NCBI GenBank assembly: GCA_035559995.1
Contig: DATMAM010000066.1
Location: 97,164 to 161,163 of the forward strand
Length of the DNA: 64,000 nucleotides
Source of the DNA: DATMAM01 sp035559995
Lineage (GTDB): Bacteria > Desulfobacterota > Binatia > UBA9968
Reading direction: 5' to 3'
Notes under the pieces: generated by a model
Told to the model about the DNA's origin: nothing
The model's input: only the letters and a program-made list of their open reading frames with translations
Databases searched by the model: none
Shown here: positions 48,932 through 58,452 of the stretch, piece by piece
Layout of the letters: each line of letters begins with the position of its first letter
Numbering within the stretch: the stretch's first letter is position 1
Position numbers and translations under genes: made by a program

Positions 48932-50659
48932 CTATTTGACGAAATCGACCGGGGCCGAGGAGCCGACGCTGCCGTTTTGATCGACGGCGCGCGCCGTGAG
49001 CGTGTGCGCCGAACCGGCGGGAAGGTTTTTGACGCTCAGCTTGAAATTTTTGGCGCTGCGGTTTGCGCTCGCTTTGAGCACGCCGTCGAGATAAAGCTCC
49101 AGGCGCTTGATCTTGCCGCCGTTCGGATCGGAAGCGGAGACGTTCACGGTCACGCGCTTGGCGGAGACGACGACGCCGTTGATCTGAACGACCGGGGGCA
49201 GCTCCGCGGGCGCGACATTTACGCTGACCGGCGCCGACGATCCTTCCCCGCCCGCGGTGTCGTAAGCCTTGGCGACAAGCGTGTGCGGCCCCGAAAGCGG
49301 CGCGGCGTTCCAGAGAAAGCTAAAAGGCGCAGCCGTTGCCGTCCCGCTCAGCGCGCCGTCGACGTAAAGCTCCACGCGCGAGATTCCCGCCTCCGCGCTG
49401 GCCGACACCTCGACCGGCACGGCGCCGCTTACGGAGCTTCCGGCGGCCGGAGAAACGATCGCGACCGAAATCGCCGCCAGGGAAGCCGCGGTCTCGAGAG
49501 CGCGCGCGACGTTGATGCGCCCGTGGCCGAAAGACGGATCGTAGCCGGCGCCGCCCAGATCGTCGGCGCTAGCGCGCAAAATCTCGGCGACCTGCGCGTT
49601 CGAGAAGCTCGGGTTCAACGAGAAGACCAGCGCCGCCAGGCCGGCAACCAGCGGGGACGAAAATGAAGTCCCATGCCATGAGCTGTACCCGCCGCCGTCC
49701 CTGGTCGTGTAGATGAACGTGCCCGGCGCGGCAACGTCAATCCAGCTGCCGAAGTTGGAAAACCAGGCGAGATTATCGTCTTTGTCGGTGGCCGAGACGG
49801 CAACGACGTTGTTGAGCGCCGCCGGGTAAAGCGGCGCGCTCGCCGACTCATTGCCGGCCGCCGCGACGATAACCGCGCCTTTGTTCCACGCGTAGTTGAC
49901 CGCGTTCTGCAAAGTCGCCGAGTAGCTGGGACCCCCAAGGCTCAGGTTGATGACCTTTGCGCCGCGATCGGCCGCGTAGATGATGGCCTCGATCACGTCC
50001 GCGTAAGTGGCGTAGCCGTCGGCGTCGATCACGCGCAGCGGCATGATGGTGTTGGCCCAGGCGACGCCGGCAACTCCGATGCCGGAGTCCGTCATTGCCG
50101 CCGCCGCTCCCGCCACGGCGGTCCCGTGGCCCTCGGCATCGTCGGTGTCGGTGTTGTTTTGAATAAAGTTGTACCCGGGGACGAGCTTGTCCTTCAGATC
50201 GGGATGAGTCGAGTCCACCCCCGTGTCGATGACAGCGATCGTTACGCTCGGCGATCCTGTGGTGATGTCCCAACCGGCCGGAGCCGCAATCCTTTGCAAA
50301 TGCCACTGGCTCGAGAATCCCGGATCGTTCGGCACGCGCGCCGCCTCCGCCAGGTAGTTTCGCTCGACGGATTTTATCTTGGGATTTTTTCTGAGAGAGG
50401 CCTCAGCCTGATCCAAAAATTGCGGCGCGAGCTTGACGCGGTGCGTCCTGAGCCGCGCTAGCTTCTTGAGCGGCCGGGCGCCGTACCTCTGAAATTCCGC
50501 CAAAGCTTCCTGCTCCGACACCCCTTCTTGCGCTACGACGAGCAGCTCCCCCGGGACGTGGTCTCCCGGCCGCAAACGGGTCTGTCCCTGGGAAAGCGCC
50601 GGCGAGAGCGCGACGGCCGATATTAAAATAATTGCTGCGAGAAAATTGTGCCGACCCAT
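48932..50659 (-). CDS. Secreted subtilisin-like serine protease with C-terminal Ig-like domains
   Basis: The 575-residue precursor has a signal peptide (to about residue 25), an inhibitor-I9-like propeptide (PGELLVVAQEGVSEQEALAE to about 105), a peptidase S8 domain with Asp145 (VIDTG), His178 (GHGT), Asn270 and Ser332 (GTSFSSP), and two Ig-like repeats (SPAAGSSVSGAVPVEVSASA and a second near 495-575). It should act outside the cell. Upstream on the same strand is a cyclic-di-GMP-I riboswitch, and a short ATCAG/CTGAT hairpin can enclose the ribosome site and start. Confidence 0.94.
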   Translation of the reverse strand: MGRHNFLAAIILISAVALSPALSQGQTRLRPGDHVPGELLVVAQEGVSEQEALAEFQRYGARPLKKLARLRTHRVKLAPQFLDQAEASLRKNPKIKSVERNYLAEAARVPNDPGFSSQWHLQRIAAPAGWDITTGSPSVTIAVIDTGVDSTHPDLKDKLVPGYNFIQNNTDTDDAEGHGTAVAGAAAAMTDSGIGVAGVAWANTIMPLRVIDADGYATYADVIEAIIYAADRGAKVINLSLGGPSYSATLQNAVNYAWNKGAVIVAAAGNESASAPLYPAALNNVVAVSATDKDDNLAWFSNFGSWIDVAAPGTFIYTTRDGGGYSSWHGTSFSSPLVAGLAALVFSLNPSFSNAQVAEILRASADDLGGAGYDPSFGHGRINVARALETAASLAAISVAIVSPAAGSSVSGAVPVEVSASAEAGISRVELYVDGALSGTATAAPFSFLWNAAPLSGPHTLVAKAYDTAGGEGSSAPVSVNVAPAELPPVVQINGVVVSAKRVTVNVSASDPNGGKIKRLELYLDGVLKASANRSAKNFKLSVKNLPAGSAHTLTARAVDQNGSVGSSAPVDFVK

Positions 50660-50716
50660 CAGATCCCCCCTGATGCGCGCCCCTTCGGCGAACCAAAGTC
50701 CGGGACCCTGACGGTG

Positions 50717-50814
50717 CCCTTTCTTTCGGTAGCCCGGCCATCAGATTCGCCTGAATCTGATCCTCGGCTTTGCGTCCCAGCCTCGCGGCTGGTTTGCCTT
50801 TGTCGAGAAGGGGA
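50717..50814 (-). promoter_or_regulatory. Cyclic-di-GMP-I (GEMM) riboswitch upstream of the subtilase gene
   Basis: On the minus strand the leader contains GGCAAACC, then AGCC-GCGA-GGCT (helix with GNRA tetraloop), then GGGACGCAAAGCC, then a second helix TCAGATTC/GAATCTGA, then GGGCTACCG, with CCCTT/AAGGG able to form the closing helix. These are the conserved GEMM-I blocks in order. The aptamer ends about 57 bases before the ATG. The ATCAG-GGGGGAT-CTGAT hairpin at 50658-50674 could sequester the GGGGGG ribosome site, suggesting translational control. Confidence 0.9.
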
Positions 50815-51104
50815 AGTGAAGTTGAGCTTTGTAGTCGCAAGAAACATTCCACTGAGGATCGTTTTTTACGCGCAGCTTCTATCCGGAACAGCCGCGGCCT
50901 GGCAGGGACTTTTTGGCAGGACAATACGCTTTGAGAAATAAGCTGGGCCAAAAAGATCTTCTTTCATGACAAAAGTGGCGACACGGATGTCAGCGCGGCC
51001 GGGATTTCGGCCGCTATCGGCAAGAGCCCACACACCGAGATACGGAGCGTTCAGCGAGATCGGCGAGGCCGGCGCAGGGAAGGCAAGGCTACGGAGCGGC
51101 GCTC
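50815..51104. other. Intergenic region upstream of the riboswitch
   Basis: No gene seen. It separates the riboswitch-led subtilase transcript from the tail of the VOC gene, which reads the same way. The riboswitch promoter should lie here, but no strong consensus boxes are evident. Confidence 0.4.
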
Positions 51105-51470
51105 TTATCGCCACTCCATCACTTCTAACCGCACGCCCTCCGGGCCCTCGAAGAAGCAGACATGGCGGCCGTCGGCAAGTTGGCGCTCCTCGAGGATGCG
51201 AATCCCTTTCGATTTGAACTCCTCCACGACCCCGCGAATGTCATCCGTGTCCAGGGCGAGGTGCTCGAGGCCGTAATGCTGCTCGAGCTTCTGCTCCTCG
51301 AGAAAGTCGGTCACGTTCATCGCAAGACCGTGGAGATCGAGCCGAAAGCTCGGCTTCTCGCCGGCTCGGGATTCCCGGACGATCTTCGCGCCGAGGTTTT
51401 CCACGAACCACTGAGCGGTCTTGCGTGGATCCGATGTCTTGATATGAAAATGATTGATTCTGAATGCCAT
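51105..51470 (-). CDS. VOC family protein
   Basis: The 121-residue protein has the VOC layout INHFHIKTSDPRKTAQWFVE, GLEHLALDTDDIRGVVEEF and HVCFFEGPEGVRLEVMEW, with His and Glu in metal-ligand places. It is a close relative in fold, but not in sequence, of the VOC protein at 44950. Possible roles are glyoxalase-like lyase or extradiol dioxygenase. It is encoded alone, divergent from the next gene. Confidence 0.88.
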   Translation of the reverse strand: MAFRINHFHIKTSDPRKTAQWFVENLGAKIVRESRAGEKPSFRLDLHGLAMNVTDFLEEQKLEQHYGLEHLALDTDDIRGVVEEFKSKGIRILEERQLADGRHVCFFEGPEGVRLEVMEWR

Positions 51471-51674
51471 ATCCGCCTCCTCGAGACCGGCATTTTGTCA
51501 CGATTCCGCCGGTAATCAAAACCATTGCGCGCCCAAAAGCAAGGAAAAATCGAAAAGCTTTTCATTGGCATGCCGGTTGCTCGGTGCAACTCGCTTCGTT
51601 CTCGGGATTTCCTTAAGCCCTGGCCGTCCCGGGAGGGCTAGGGCGAGGGGCGCGAATTCGCGCTAGAATCAGTC

Positions 51675-52445
51675 ATGGACCGCGAAGTTTTTCTCGAGCA
51701 GCTGCTCGCTGTCATGGAGCGCAAGGACCACTGGGCTTGGCCGGCGTTTACGTCCGGCCTGGTGCCGAAGGAACGCTTGCACATTCACTTCGAACAGGAA
51801 TACGCGACATATGTTCGGGATTTCCCCGTGATGGTCGGCTGGGCCTACGTCCAATGTCCCGTCGCCGAGGTGCGCCGGAAGCTCGCGGAAAATCTCTACG
51901 AGGAAGAAACCGGCGCGCTCGTTGCGGGCCGGCCGCATCCCGAGCTTTTTCTCGAGTATCCGAAGGGGCTCGGGATGGATCTAAGCCGCTTCAGTGACGT
52001 GAAGCTCTTGCCCGCGGCTGAAAACTATCGCGCGTTTCTCGACGACGCGATCCAGAAGCGCGGCTGGGAGATCGCCACAGCGATTGTGACTCTCTTCATC
52101 GAGGGCACCAAAGATGATCGCATCGTCGTCGAAAACGGAGCCGCCAGGAGCGCGCCGGCGCCTCTGGCGGAGCATCCGCTCGTGAAGCATTACGATCTCC
52201 CCTTGGAGCACCTGGCGCTCACCAAAGCGCATCAGCAAGTCGAAGGCGATCATCGCGCCGCCGCATGGAAGGCGGTTCTCGATTTTGTCGGAAAACAGGA
52301 GCGCAGGCCCGTGGTCGCGGCGATGAAGCAAGCGCTGGCTCATTGGCTTTCTTACCGCGACGAAGTCGCGGCCGCGTGCGGCATCGTTCGCGGGCCGGAC
52401 GGCCGCCCCAGGCTCGCATCCGGCAGGCGTTCCCTGCTCCGTTGA
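51675..52445 (+). CDS. Heme-oxygenase-like iron-containing redox enzyme (TenA/PqqC-like fold)
   Basis: The 256-residue helical protein resembles the iron-containing redox enzyme group of the heme-oxygenase-like diiron superfamily. Candidate ligands are in HIHFEQEYATYVRDFP, LAENLYEEETG, LFIEGTKDDR and HQQVEGDHR (Glu190, Asp192, His193). Family members carry out oxidative C-C cleavage, N-oxygenation or desaturation on small molecules. The adjacent genes give no clue to the substrate. Confidence 0.8.
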   Translation: MDREVFLEQLLAVMERKDHWAWPAFTSGLVPKERLHIHFEQEYATYVRDFPVMVGWAYVQCPVAEVRRKLAENLYEEETGALVAGRPHPELFLEYPKGLGMDLSRFSDVKLLPAAENYRAFLDDAIQKRGWEIATAIVTLFIEGTKDDRIVVENGAARSAPAPLAEHPLVKHYDLPLEHLALTKAHQQVEGDHRAAAWKAVLDFVGKQERRPVVAAMKQALAHWLSYRDEVAAACGIVRGPDGRPRLASGRRSLLR

Positions 52446-52749
52446 CGCCGCTCTTTTGCTCGTCGCCTTTATCTGGCGGCTTTCCGCTTTCGGCCGGTAA
52501 ATTTCTGGAAAAATTTGCCGCCGTATTGTGGGCCGCCTGGCCGTGTAGTAGGTTTTGGCTGTATTCGCTTTAGCTCCGCGATTTTTTGCGCACCAACCGT
52601 CCGGTTTCGCACGTGCAGGCGAAAGCGGCAAGCTCAGTCGATTCGCAGAAACGCGGGACGCTCTGGCGGCCGAAGCATGGGCGAATCGTTGCGCCCAAAG
52701 ATCGAGGCCCGCAAAACCGAAAAGCCAGATAGCATGCTCATTGTTCAGG
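52446..52749. other. 304-base intergenic region
   Basis: Nothing recognisable was seen. An upstream extension of the phosphodiesterase frame runs through it but shows no family similarity and no good ribosome site. Confidence 0.4.
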
Positions 52750-54369
52750 ATGTCTCTGGACGATCTCGTTCTTTTTCTCCAGCACGCCATTGACCGTTTC
52801 GTCCGCCGCCTGCGGCGCGGCGCTCCTCCCGCCGTCACCGGGCGGAAGTTCCTGATCGTGCAGATCGACGGCCTGTCGCGGGCCGTTCTCGAGCAGGCGC
52901 TGGCGGCGGGTTACATGCGCTTCCTCAAGCGCTTGCTGCGCTCCCAGCAATATCGCCTGGAGCCGATGGCGGTCGGTTTACCGACGTCAACGCCGGCCTT
53001 CCAGATGGCCGCCATGTACGGCGTGCGCCCGGACATCCCCGGGTTTCACTACTATGATCGGGAGCGGCAAGCCGACATCCACTTTCCGCGGGCCGGCCAC
53101 GCGGCGATCGTCGAGAAGAAGCTGGCAGCCGGCCGGCGCGGCATTCTCGAGGGCGGCAGCGCGTACGGCTGCGTTTTTACCGGCGGCGCGGCGAACAGCC
53201 TTTTTACCTTCGCGAGCCTTACGCGCCCGAGCGGCCGCGGCCTGCTCGCGGCGCTCTCGCCGTTCGTGGTGCTCGCTTGGGTGTGTGTGAAGAGCCTTAC
53301 ACGCACGATCGGCGAGGTGGTTAAATCGATCCGGTGGTTTGCGCGTTATCCGAGAGGGCGGCGGCAGGGCTGGCGCTGGTTTACGATCAAGGTCGGTTGC
53401 TCGGTTTGGATCCGGGAATTCTTCACCCTGTCGGTGGCGCGCGATCTCTATGCCGGCGTCCCGGCCGTGTACGTGAACTACGTGGACTACGACGAAGCGG
53501 CGCACAACTTCGGGCCGCGCAGCCGCGCTGCCCTCGTGACGCTGCGCCGCGTCGATCGCGCCATCCGCCGGCTCTGGCGCGTGACGCAGCGTGTGCCCGA
53601 ACACCAGTACGACCTTTACATCCTGGCCGATCACGGCCAGGCGCCCTGCAAGGCTTACCAGGACATCACCGGAGGGAAGCGCTTCGAGCGCTGGATCTTC
53701 GAGCGCTTCCTGGATGCGAGCGCGACCACGGCGGCGGATGCAAGCCCGCGCTCGGGTCTGGTGCATGGGATTCGCGCGAGTCGAAAAGGCGCGAAGAACT
53801 TCTTTCAGCATTTCCTCAACTATATCGACGAGGACTTCCTCCGGCGCGAGGATCCCGAGGCGTACCAGCAGAACGATATCCGCGTGATCGCCGCCGGCCC
53901 CAATGCTTTTCTCTACGTGTTGGGGACCGTAGCGCCTCTCGACGTCGAGGCTCTCGAGCGGCGGTTTCCCGGGCTTGCGGAAAAGCTCTCCGAGAGTCCG
54001 GGCGTGGGCTTTGTGCTTGCGCGATCCAGCAACGGACCGGTCTGCTTCTACCAGGGGAAGCGCTACCAGCTCCAGGAGTGCGGGCCGGGACCGTTTGCGC
54101 GCCGCGAGGACGCCGGTCTCGTACTTCAGGGGATTCTGGACCTGATGGAGATGCCGAGCGCGGGCGACCTCGTGATCTATGGCATCGATGCGCCGCAGGG
54201 GCACGTCTCGTTCATTCCGGAGATGGGCGCTCACGCCGGACCCTCGCCCGACGAGCTGCATACGTTTATCGTGCGGCCGTCCAGCGTGAGCCTGCCTTTG
54301 CCCATCAACCATCCGGTGCAGCTCTACGAGCACTTTATTCGCTACCATGAGCTAGCGGCGCCGTCGTGA
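52750..54369 (+). CDS. Alkaline phosphatase superfamily (type I phosphodiesterase/nucleotide pyrophosphatase-like) protein
   Basis: From ATG 52750 the protein is 539 residues. Metal-site and nucleophile marks are LIVQIDGLS (Asp40), GLPTSTPAFQ with the candidate nucleophile Thr, YVNYVDYDEAAHNFGP (Asp, His) and LYILADHGQ (Asp, His). This is the two-metal site of the alkaline phosphatase/NPP fold. A hydrophobic stretch (LLAALSPFVVLAWVCVKSL) may anchor it in the membrane. The ribosome site is weak and upstream starts cannot be excluded. The substrate is unknown; lipid head-group hydrolysis is one option. Confidence 0.82.
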   Translation: MSLDDLVLFLQHAIDRFVRRLRRGAPPAVTGRKFLIVQIDGLSRAVLEQALAAGYMRFLKRLLRSQQYRLEPMAVGLPTSTPAFQMAAMYGVRPDIPGFHYYDRERQADIHFPRAGHAAIVEKKLAAGRRGILEGGSAYGCVFTGGAANSLFTFASLTRPSGRGLLAALSPFVVLAWVCVKSLTRTIGEVVKSIRWFARYPRGRRQGWRWFTIKVGCSVWIREFFTLSVARDLYAGVPAVYVNYVDYDEAAHNFGPRSRAALVTLRRVDRAIRRLWRVTQRVPEHQYDLYILADHGQAPCKAYQDITGGKRFERWIFERFLDASATTAADASPRSGLVHGIRASRKGAKNFFQHFLNYIDEDFLRREDPEAYQQNDIRVIAAGPNAFLYVLGTVAPLDVEALERRFPGLAEKLSESPGVGFVLARSSNGPVCFYQGKRYQLQECGPGPFARREDAGLVLQGILDLMEMPSAGDLVIYGIDAPQGHVSFIPEMGAHAGPSPDELHTFIVRPSSVSLPLPINHPVQLYEHFIRYHELAAPS

Positions 54370-54702
54370 AACTTTTTGACCGGCTCACAAGCAGCGGCTC
54401 GGAGCTCGAGTCCATCCTACGGATCTGATTTATTCGTTTGCGGCGGCTGTACCGGGGACGGCCCCTTCGGGTTTCCTCAGCTGTAGGGCGGGTTGAGCTG
54501 TGGCGAAACCCGCCGGGAGACCGACGGGTATCGGCGCAATGCGCCTCCACCCGCTTAGCCGTATTCGGGCGGCGCAAGCGCCTGTGAGACGACAAGCGCT
54601 GGCAGTGCGGCCAGCCGCCGGGCGGCAATGCAAACTTTGCGTTGCAGTAGCCGCTGGGTCGAATGCAGCCGCGATACGGGGCGCGTTTTCGGCTCGCGGT
54701 CC
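54370..54702. other. 333-base region at the left border of the defence island
   Basis: No intact gene is supported. Several GC-rich inverted stretches (for example GGCGGGTTGAGCTGTGGCGAAACCCGCC) are present. The sequence runs into the helicase remnant without a clear border. Confidence 0.4.
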
Positions 54703-54981
54703 GTGGATGTGCGCACGGTACTGATCAAGCACTTCCGCGACCACGCGACGATCATGCTCGCCACTGAGGCGGGCGCGGAGGGTGTAAACCTTTAGTTCTG
54801 CTCGCTGGTGGTCAATTACGACCTCCCGTGGAATCCGCAGGGCATCGGCCGCTGTCACCGCTACGGGCAGAAGCACGAAGTGGCGGTCATTAACTTCCTC
54901 AATGGACGACCAACTCGAGAAGTGCTGGCGCAGCGTACGGGCACGGAGACCCTGTTCACCCCGCGTTGGGCGGTGGTCTGA
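54703..54981 (+). pseudogene. SNF2-type helicase C-terminal remnant
   Basis: The frame reads VRTVLIKHFRDHATIMLATE AGAEGVNL, an in-frame TAG, then FCSLVVNYDLPWNPQ-GIGRCHRYGQKH. These are motifs V and VI of SNF2-family helicases, such as those in DISARM and other defence loci. Five residues usually present between NPQ and IGR (RIEQR) are missing, and the stop falls where Gln is expected. The N-terminal ATPase half is gone. Non-functional. Confidence 0.85.
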
Positions 54982-54999
54982 AGCCGCCAGAATGTTACA

Positions 55000-55218
55000 A
55001 TGGCCGGCCAGAACGGCTTCGAGCCGGTCCAACAGGAGCAGATGGTTCTGCAGTACATGCACAAGCACGGTTCGATCGACCGGGGCGAGGTGGCTGAGCT
55101 TTGCCAACTGAACTCCATGCAGGCTTATCGGCTGCTTAAAAGGCTTGAAAAATTGGGGCAGATAAAGCGCATTGCTGGGTCAACCAAAGGAGTTCGTTAT
55201 GGATTGCCGAGCAAATAA
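55000..55218 (+). CDS. Small winged-helix protein, possibly a detached C-terminal domain
   Basis: The 72-residue product (QEQMVLQYMHKHGSIDRGEV, ELCQLNSMQAYRLLKRLEKL, GQIKRIAGSTKGVRYGLPSK) is a winged-helix DNA-binding domain. Similar domains form the C-terminus of Schlafen/AlbA-type or RecG-like putative DNA-binding proteins, so this may be a remnant of a larger gene rather than a standalone regulator. It precedes the ATPase gene by 57 bases on the same strand and could regulate it. Confidence 0.6.
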   Translation: MAGQNGFEPVQQEQMVLQYMHKHGSIDRGEVAELCQLNSMQAYRLLKRLEKLGQIKRIAGSTKGVRYGLPSK

Positions 55219-55275
55219 TCGCTCGCGTGCAATTATAAATCGCGCGCGTGTAAATAATCCCACGGGACCGCGCAA

Positions 55276-56409
55276 ATGAAGATTCAGAAAATCACATTGC
55301 AGAACTGGAAGAACTTCGCCCAGGCCGAAGTAGAGATCCACGACCGCTTGTTTTTGGTTGGCCCAAACGCATCGGGCAAATCGAACTTCCTCGATGCGTT
55401 TCGGTTCCTCCGGGATTTGGCGTCAACCGGCGGCGGATTTCAAGAGGCCGTTCGCCGCCGCGGCGGCGTGACAGCGCTGCGCTGCCTGGCGGCGCGACGC
55501 TACCCGGACATCACGCTCGGTGTTGTCGTCCGCGACGGATCAGAAGAGTGGCAATACGCGCTTTCGTTCAACCAGGACAGGCAACGCTTTGCGGCGGTGC
55601 GTTCGGAACGGGTGCGCCGCGGTAACAAAACCCTTCTGGACAGGCCGACCGACGAAGACAGGAGAGACCCCGCACGGCTCACGCAGACCTACCTCGAACA
55701 GGTCAACGTCAATCAACCGTTCCGGGCGCTCGCGTCGTTTTTTGCGTCCATCCGCTACTTGCACATCGTGCCGCAGCTGGTGCGCGAGCCGGAGCGCTCC
55801 GTCGGGCGAGCCAACGATCCGTTCGGTGGCGATTTTTTAGAGCAGGTGGCGAAGACACCGGAGAGGACCAGAAGCGCACGTTTGCGGCGCATTCAAGAGG
55901 CGCTGCGAGTAGCCGTGCCGCAGCTTCAGGAGATCGAGCTCTTTCGAGATGACCGCGGCACCCCGCACGTGCGCGGGAAATATCAACACTGGCGGCCGCA
56001 AGGCGCCTGGCAGACCGAGGAACAGTTTTCCGACGGGACGCTGCGGCTCATGGGGCTTCTTTGGGTCGCCCTGGAAAGCGGCGGCCCGCTGCTGCTCGAA
56101 GAGCCGGAGCTGTCACTTCACCCGGAAGTCGTTCGCTTTCTGCCGCAGATGCTCGCGCGTGTCCAGCGGCGTACAGGGCGGCAGATTTTCCTGAGCACCC
56201 ATTCGCCCGACCTGCTGCGCGACGATGGCATCGGCCTCGACGAAGTGCTGCTGCTGCGCCCCACGCCGGAGGGCACTGATGTTTCATCCGCCGGCAGCCA
56301 TCAGGACATCCGGGATCTTCTGCAAGGAGGTCTGCCGCTCGCCGACGCGGTCATTCCGCGCACCAGACCGCAGAATGCGGCGCAACTCACCTTGTTCGGA
56401 GAAGCCTGA
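55276..56409 (+). CDS. RecF/OLD-type AAA ATPase (AAA_21), defence-associated
   Basis: The 377-residue protein has an ABC-type ATPase head: Walker A GPNASGKS (residues 29-36), signature-like FSDGTLRLMGL, Walker B PLLLEEPELSLHP and the switch His in FLSTHSPDLL. There is no long coiled coil. Such ATPases pair with a TOPRIM or nuclease effector in systems like OLD, PARIS and Septu. The gene after it, separated by one base, encodes a DUF4276-type protein, so the two form a unit. Confidence 0.88.
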   Translation: MKIQKITLQNWKNFAQAEVEIHDRLFLVGPNASGKSNFLDAFRFLRDLASTGGGFQEAVRRRGGVTALRCLAARRYPDITLGVVVRDGSEEWQYALSFNQDRQRFAAVRSERVRRGNKTLLDRPTDEDRRDPARLTQTYLEQVNVNQPFRALASFFASIRYLHIVPQLVREPERSVGRANDPFGGDFLEQVAKTPERTRSARLRRIQEALRVAVPQLQEIELFRDDRGTPHVRGKYQHWRPQGAWQTEEQFSDGTLRLMGLLWVALESGGPLLLEEPELSLHPEVVRFLPQMLARVQRRTGRQIFLSTHSPDLLRDDGIGLDEVLLLRPTPEGTDVSSAGSHQDIRDLLQGGLPLADAVIPRTRPQNAAQLTLFGEA

Positions 56410-56410
56410 G

Positions 56411-57025
56411 ATGCCCGCACTGATCAGCGCGGCGGTCGAGGGGCCTACGGACGAAGCCGTCGCCGTACGTCTCATACATCACGTCGGGGCTGAAGCCGGT
56501 GTCGTGTATGGGAAGCAGGGCAAGCCGCATCTTCGGGAAAGGGTGTCCGGCTACAACCGTGCTGCGCGACACGCTCCTTGGCTTGTGCTCGTGGATTTGG
56601 ACCGCGACGCCGACTGCGCGCCGCCGCTTCGGACTGCATGGCTACCCGATCCGGCGCCGCGGCTCTGCTTTCGTGTCGCCGTGCGTGCTATCGAAGCTTG
56701 GCTGCTGGCCGATGCCGAAACGATTGCCGACTTCCTTGGTGTCGCCCGAAGCAAAGTGCCCGCGCTGCCGGAAACGCTCGATCATCCCCGGACGGCGCTG
56801 GTCAACCTGGCGCGCACCTCCCGCCGCAAGGACATCCGTCAGGACATGGCACCGCGTGAAGGCAGCGGTCGGCCAGTTGGTCCCGCCTACACCTCCCGCT
56901 TGATCGAATATGCTGGAAAGCACTGGCGGCCGACGGAGGCGGCAAAACGGGCCGACAGCCTCGCTCGCGCGATTCGCTGTCTGCGTTGGCTAGCCCGACT
57001 TTCTCAATTCGAGCAAGGAAACTGA
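56411..57025 (+). CDS. DUF4276-like (TOPRIM-type) partner of the upstream ATPase
   Basis: The 204-residue protein begins MPALISAAVEGPTDEAVAVR with the acidic EGPTDE motif of TOPRIM-like proteins. LVLVDLDRDADC supplies the DxD motif, and RVAVRAIEAWLLADAETIAD is typical of DUF4276. With the ATPase it looks like an ATPase-TOPRIM anti-phage or anti-plasmid module, comparable in plan to OLD and PARIS, but I cannot place it in a named type. Confidence 0.75.
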   Translation: MPALISAAVEGPTDEAVAVRLIHHVGAEAGVVYGKQGKPHLRERVSGYNRAARHAPWLVLVDLDRDADCAPPLRTAWLPDPAPRLCFRVAVRAIEAWLLADAETIADFLGVARSKVPALPETLDHPRTALVNLARTSRRKDIRQDMAPREGSGRPVGPAYTSRLIEYAGKHWRPTEAAKRADSLARAIRCLRWLARLSQFEQGN

Positions 57026-57148
57026 TTTTTTGGGGGGACGAGAGCTGACGAGCGCTCGTAAATACAAGAGGTGTAAGTTTCAAAGTGGCTGTAGTGTAGA
57101 CCAAGCATCTTTTCAAGCGGCGAATTTTGCGTAAAATCCAGCGCCATC

Positions 57149-57304
57149 ATGTACCTGAGATGCAACCGGCGGATCAAAGACGGCAAGGAACATTGCTACT
57201 GGAACATTGTAGAAAGCAAGCGCTGTGCTGGCGGCCAAGTCGTGCAGCGCCAGGTGTTGTATCTGGGCGAGATCAACGACAGCCAGCGCGAGGCATGGTG
57301 CCGG
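57149..57304 (+). pseudogene. Transposase N-terminal fragment (IS1634/IS4-like)
   Basis: About 52 codons (MYLRCNRRIKDGKEHCYWNI, VESKRCAGGQVVQRQVLYLG, EINDSQREAWCR) match the conserved start of IS1634-type DDE transposases. The frame then departs from the family and the catalytic domain is missing. The bases 57305-57567 between here and hsdM show no recognisable gene. Confidence 0.8.
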
Positions 57305-57567
57305 ATGGAGGATTGGCGCAGCGGATGGGGTGAAGACGTTTTGATAAGGAGGCGCATTTTCACTCGCCTTTCTTCCCCGTTTTATCCTCCAGTTGAGAAA
57401 GTCAGGCCGCTTTGCCGTTCCTTTACGCCTGCCGCATGGCCCTCATTTCCGGCAGCCAATGCTCCGCCCAGAAAAGCGACTGGCCTCTGAGCCCCGTCTC
57501 CGAAAACTTGTCAACGGCGCGCCCGATCGTTTAGAATCCGCACCGTTTGGCCGGCAGAAAGTTCGGA

Positions 57568-58441
<874 letters not shown>

Positions 58442-58452
<11 letters not shown>

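Noticed and set aside
54787..54795. Amber codon in the helicase remnant read as an unusual amino acid
   Set aside because: Upstream ATPase domain is missing and a five-residue deletion follows, so ordinary pseudogene decay explains it.
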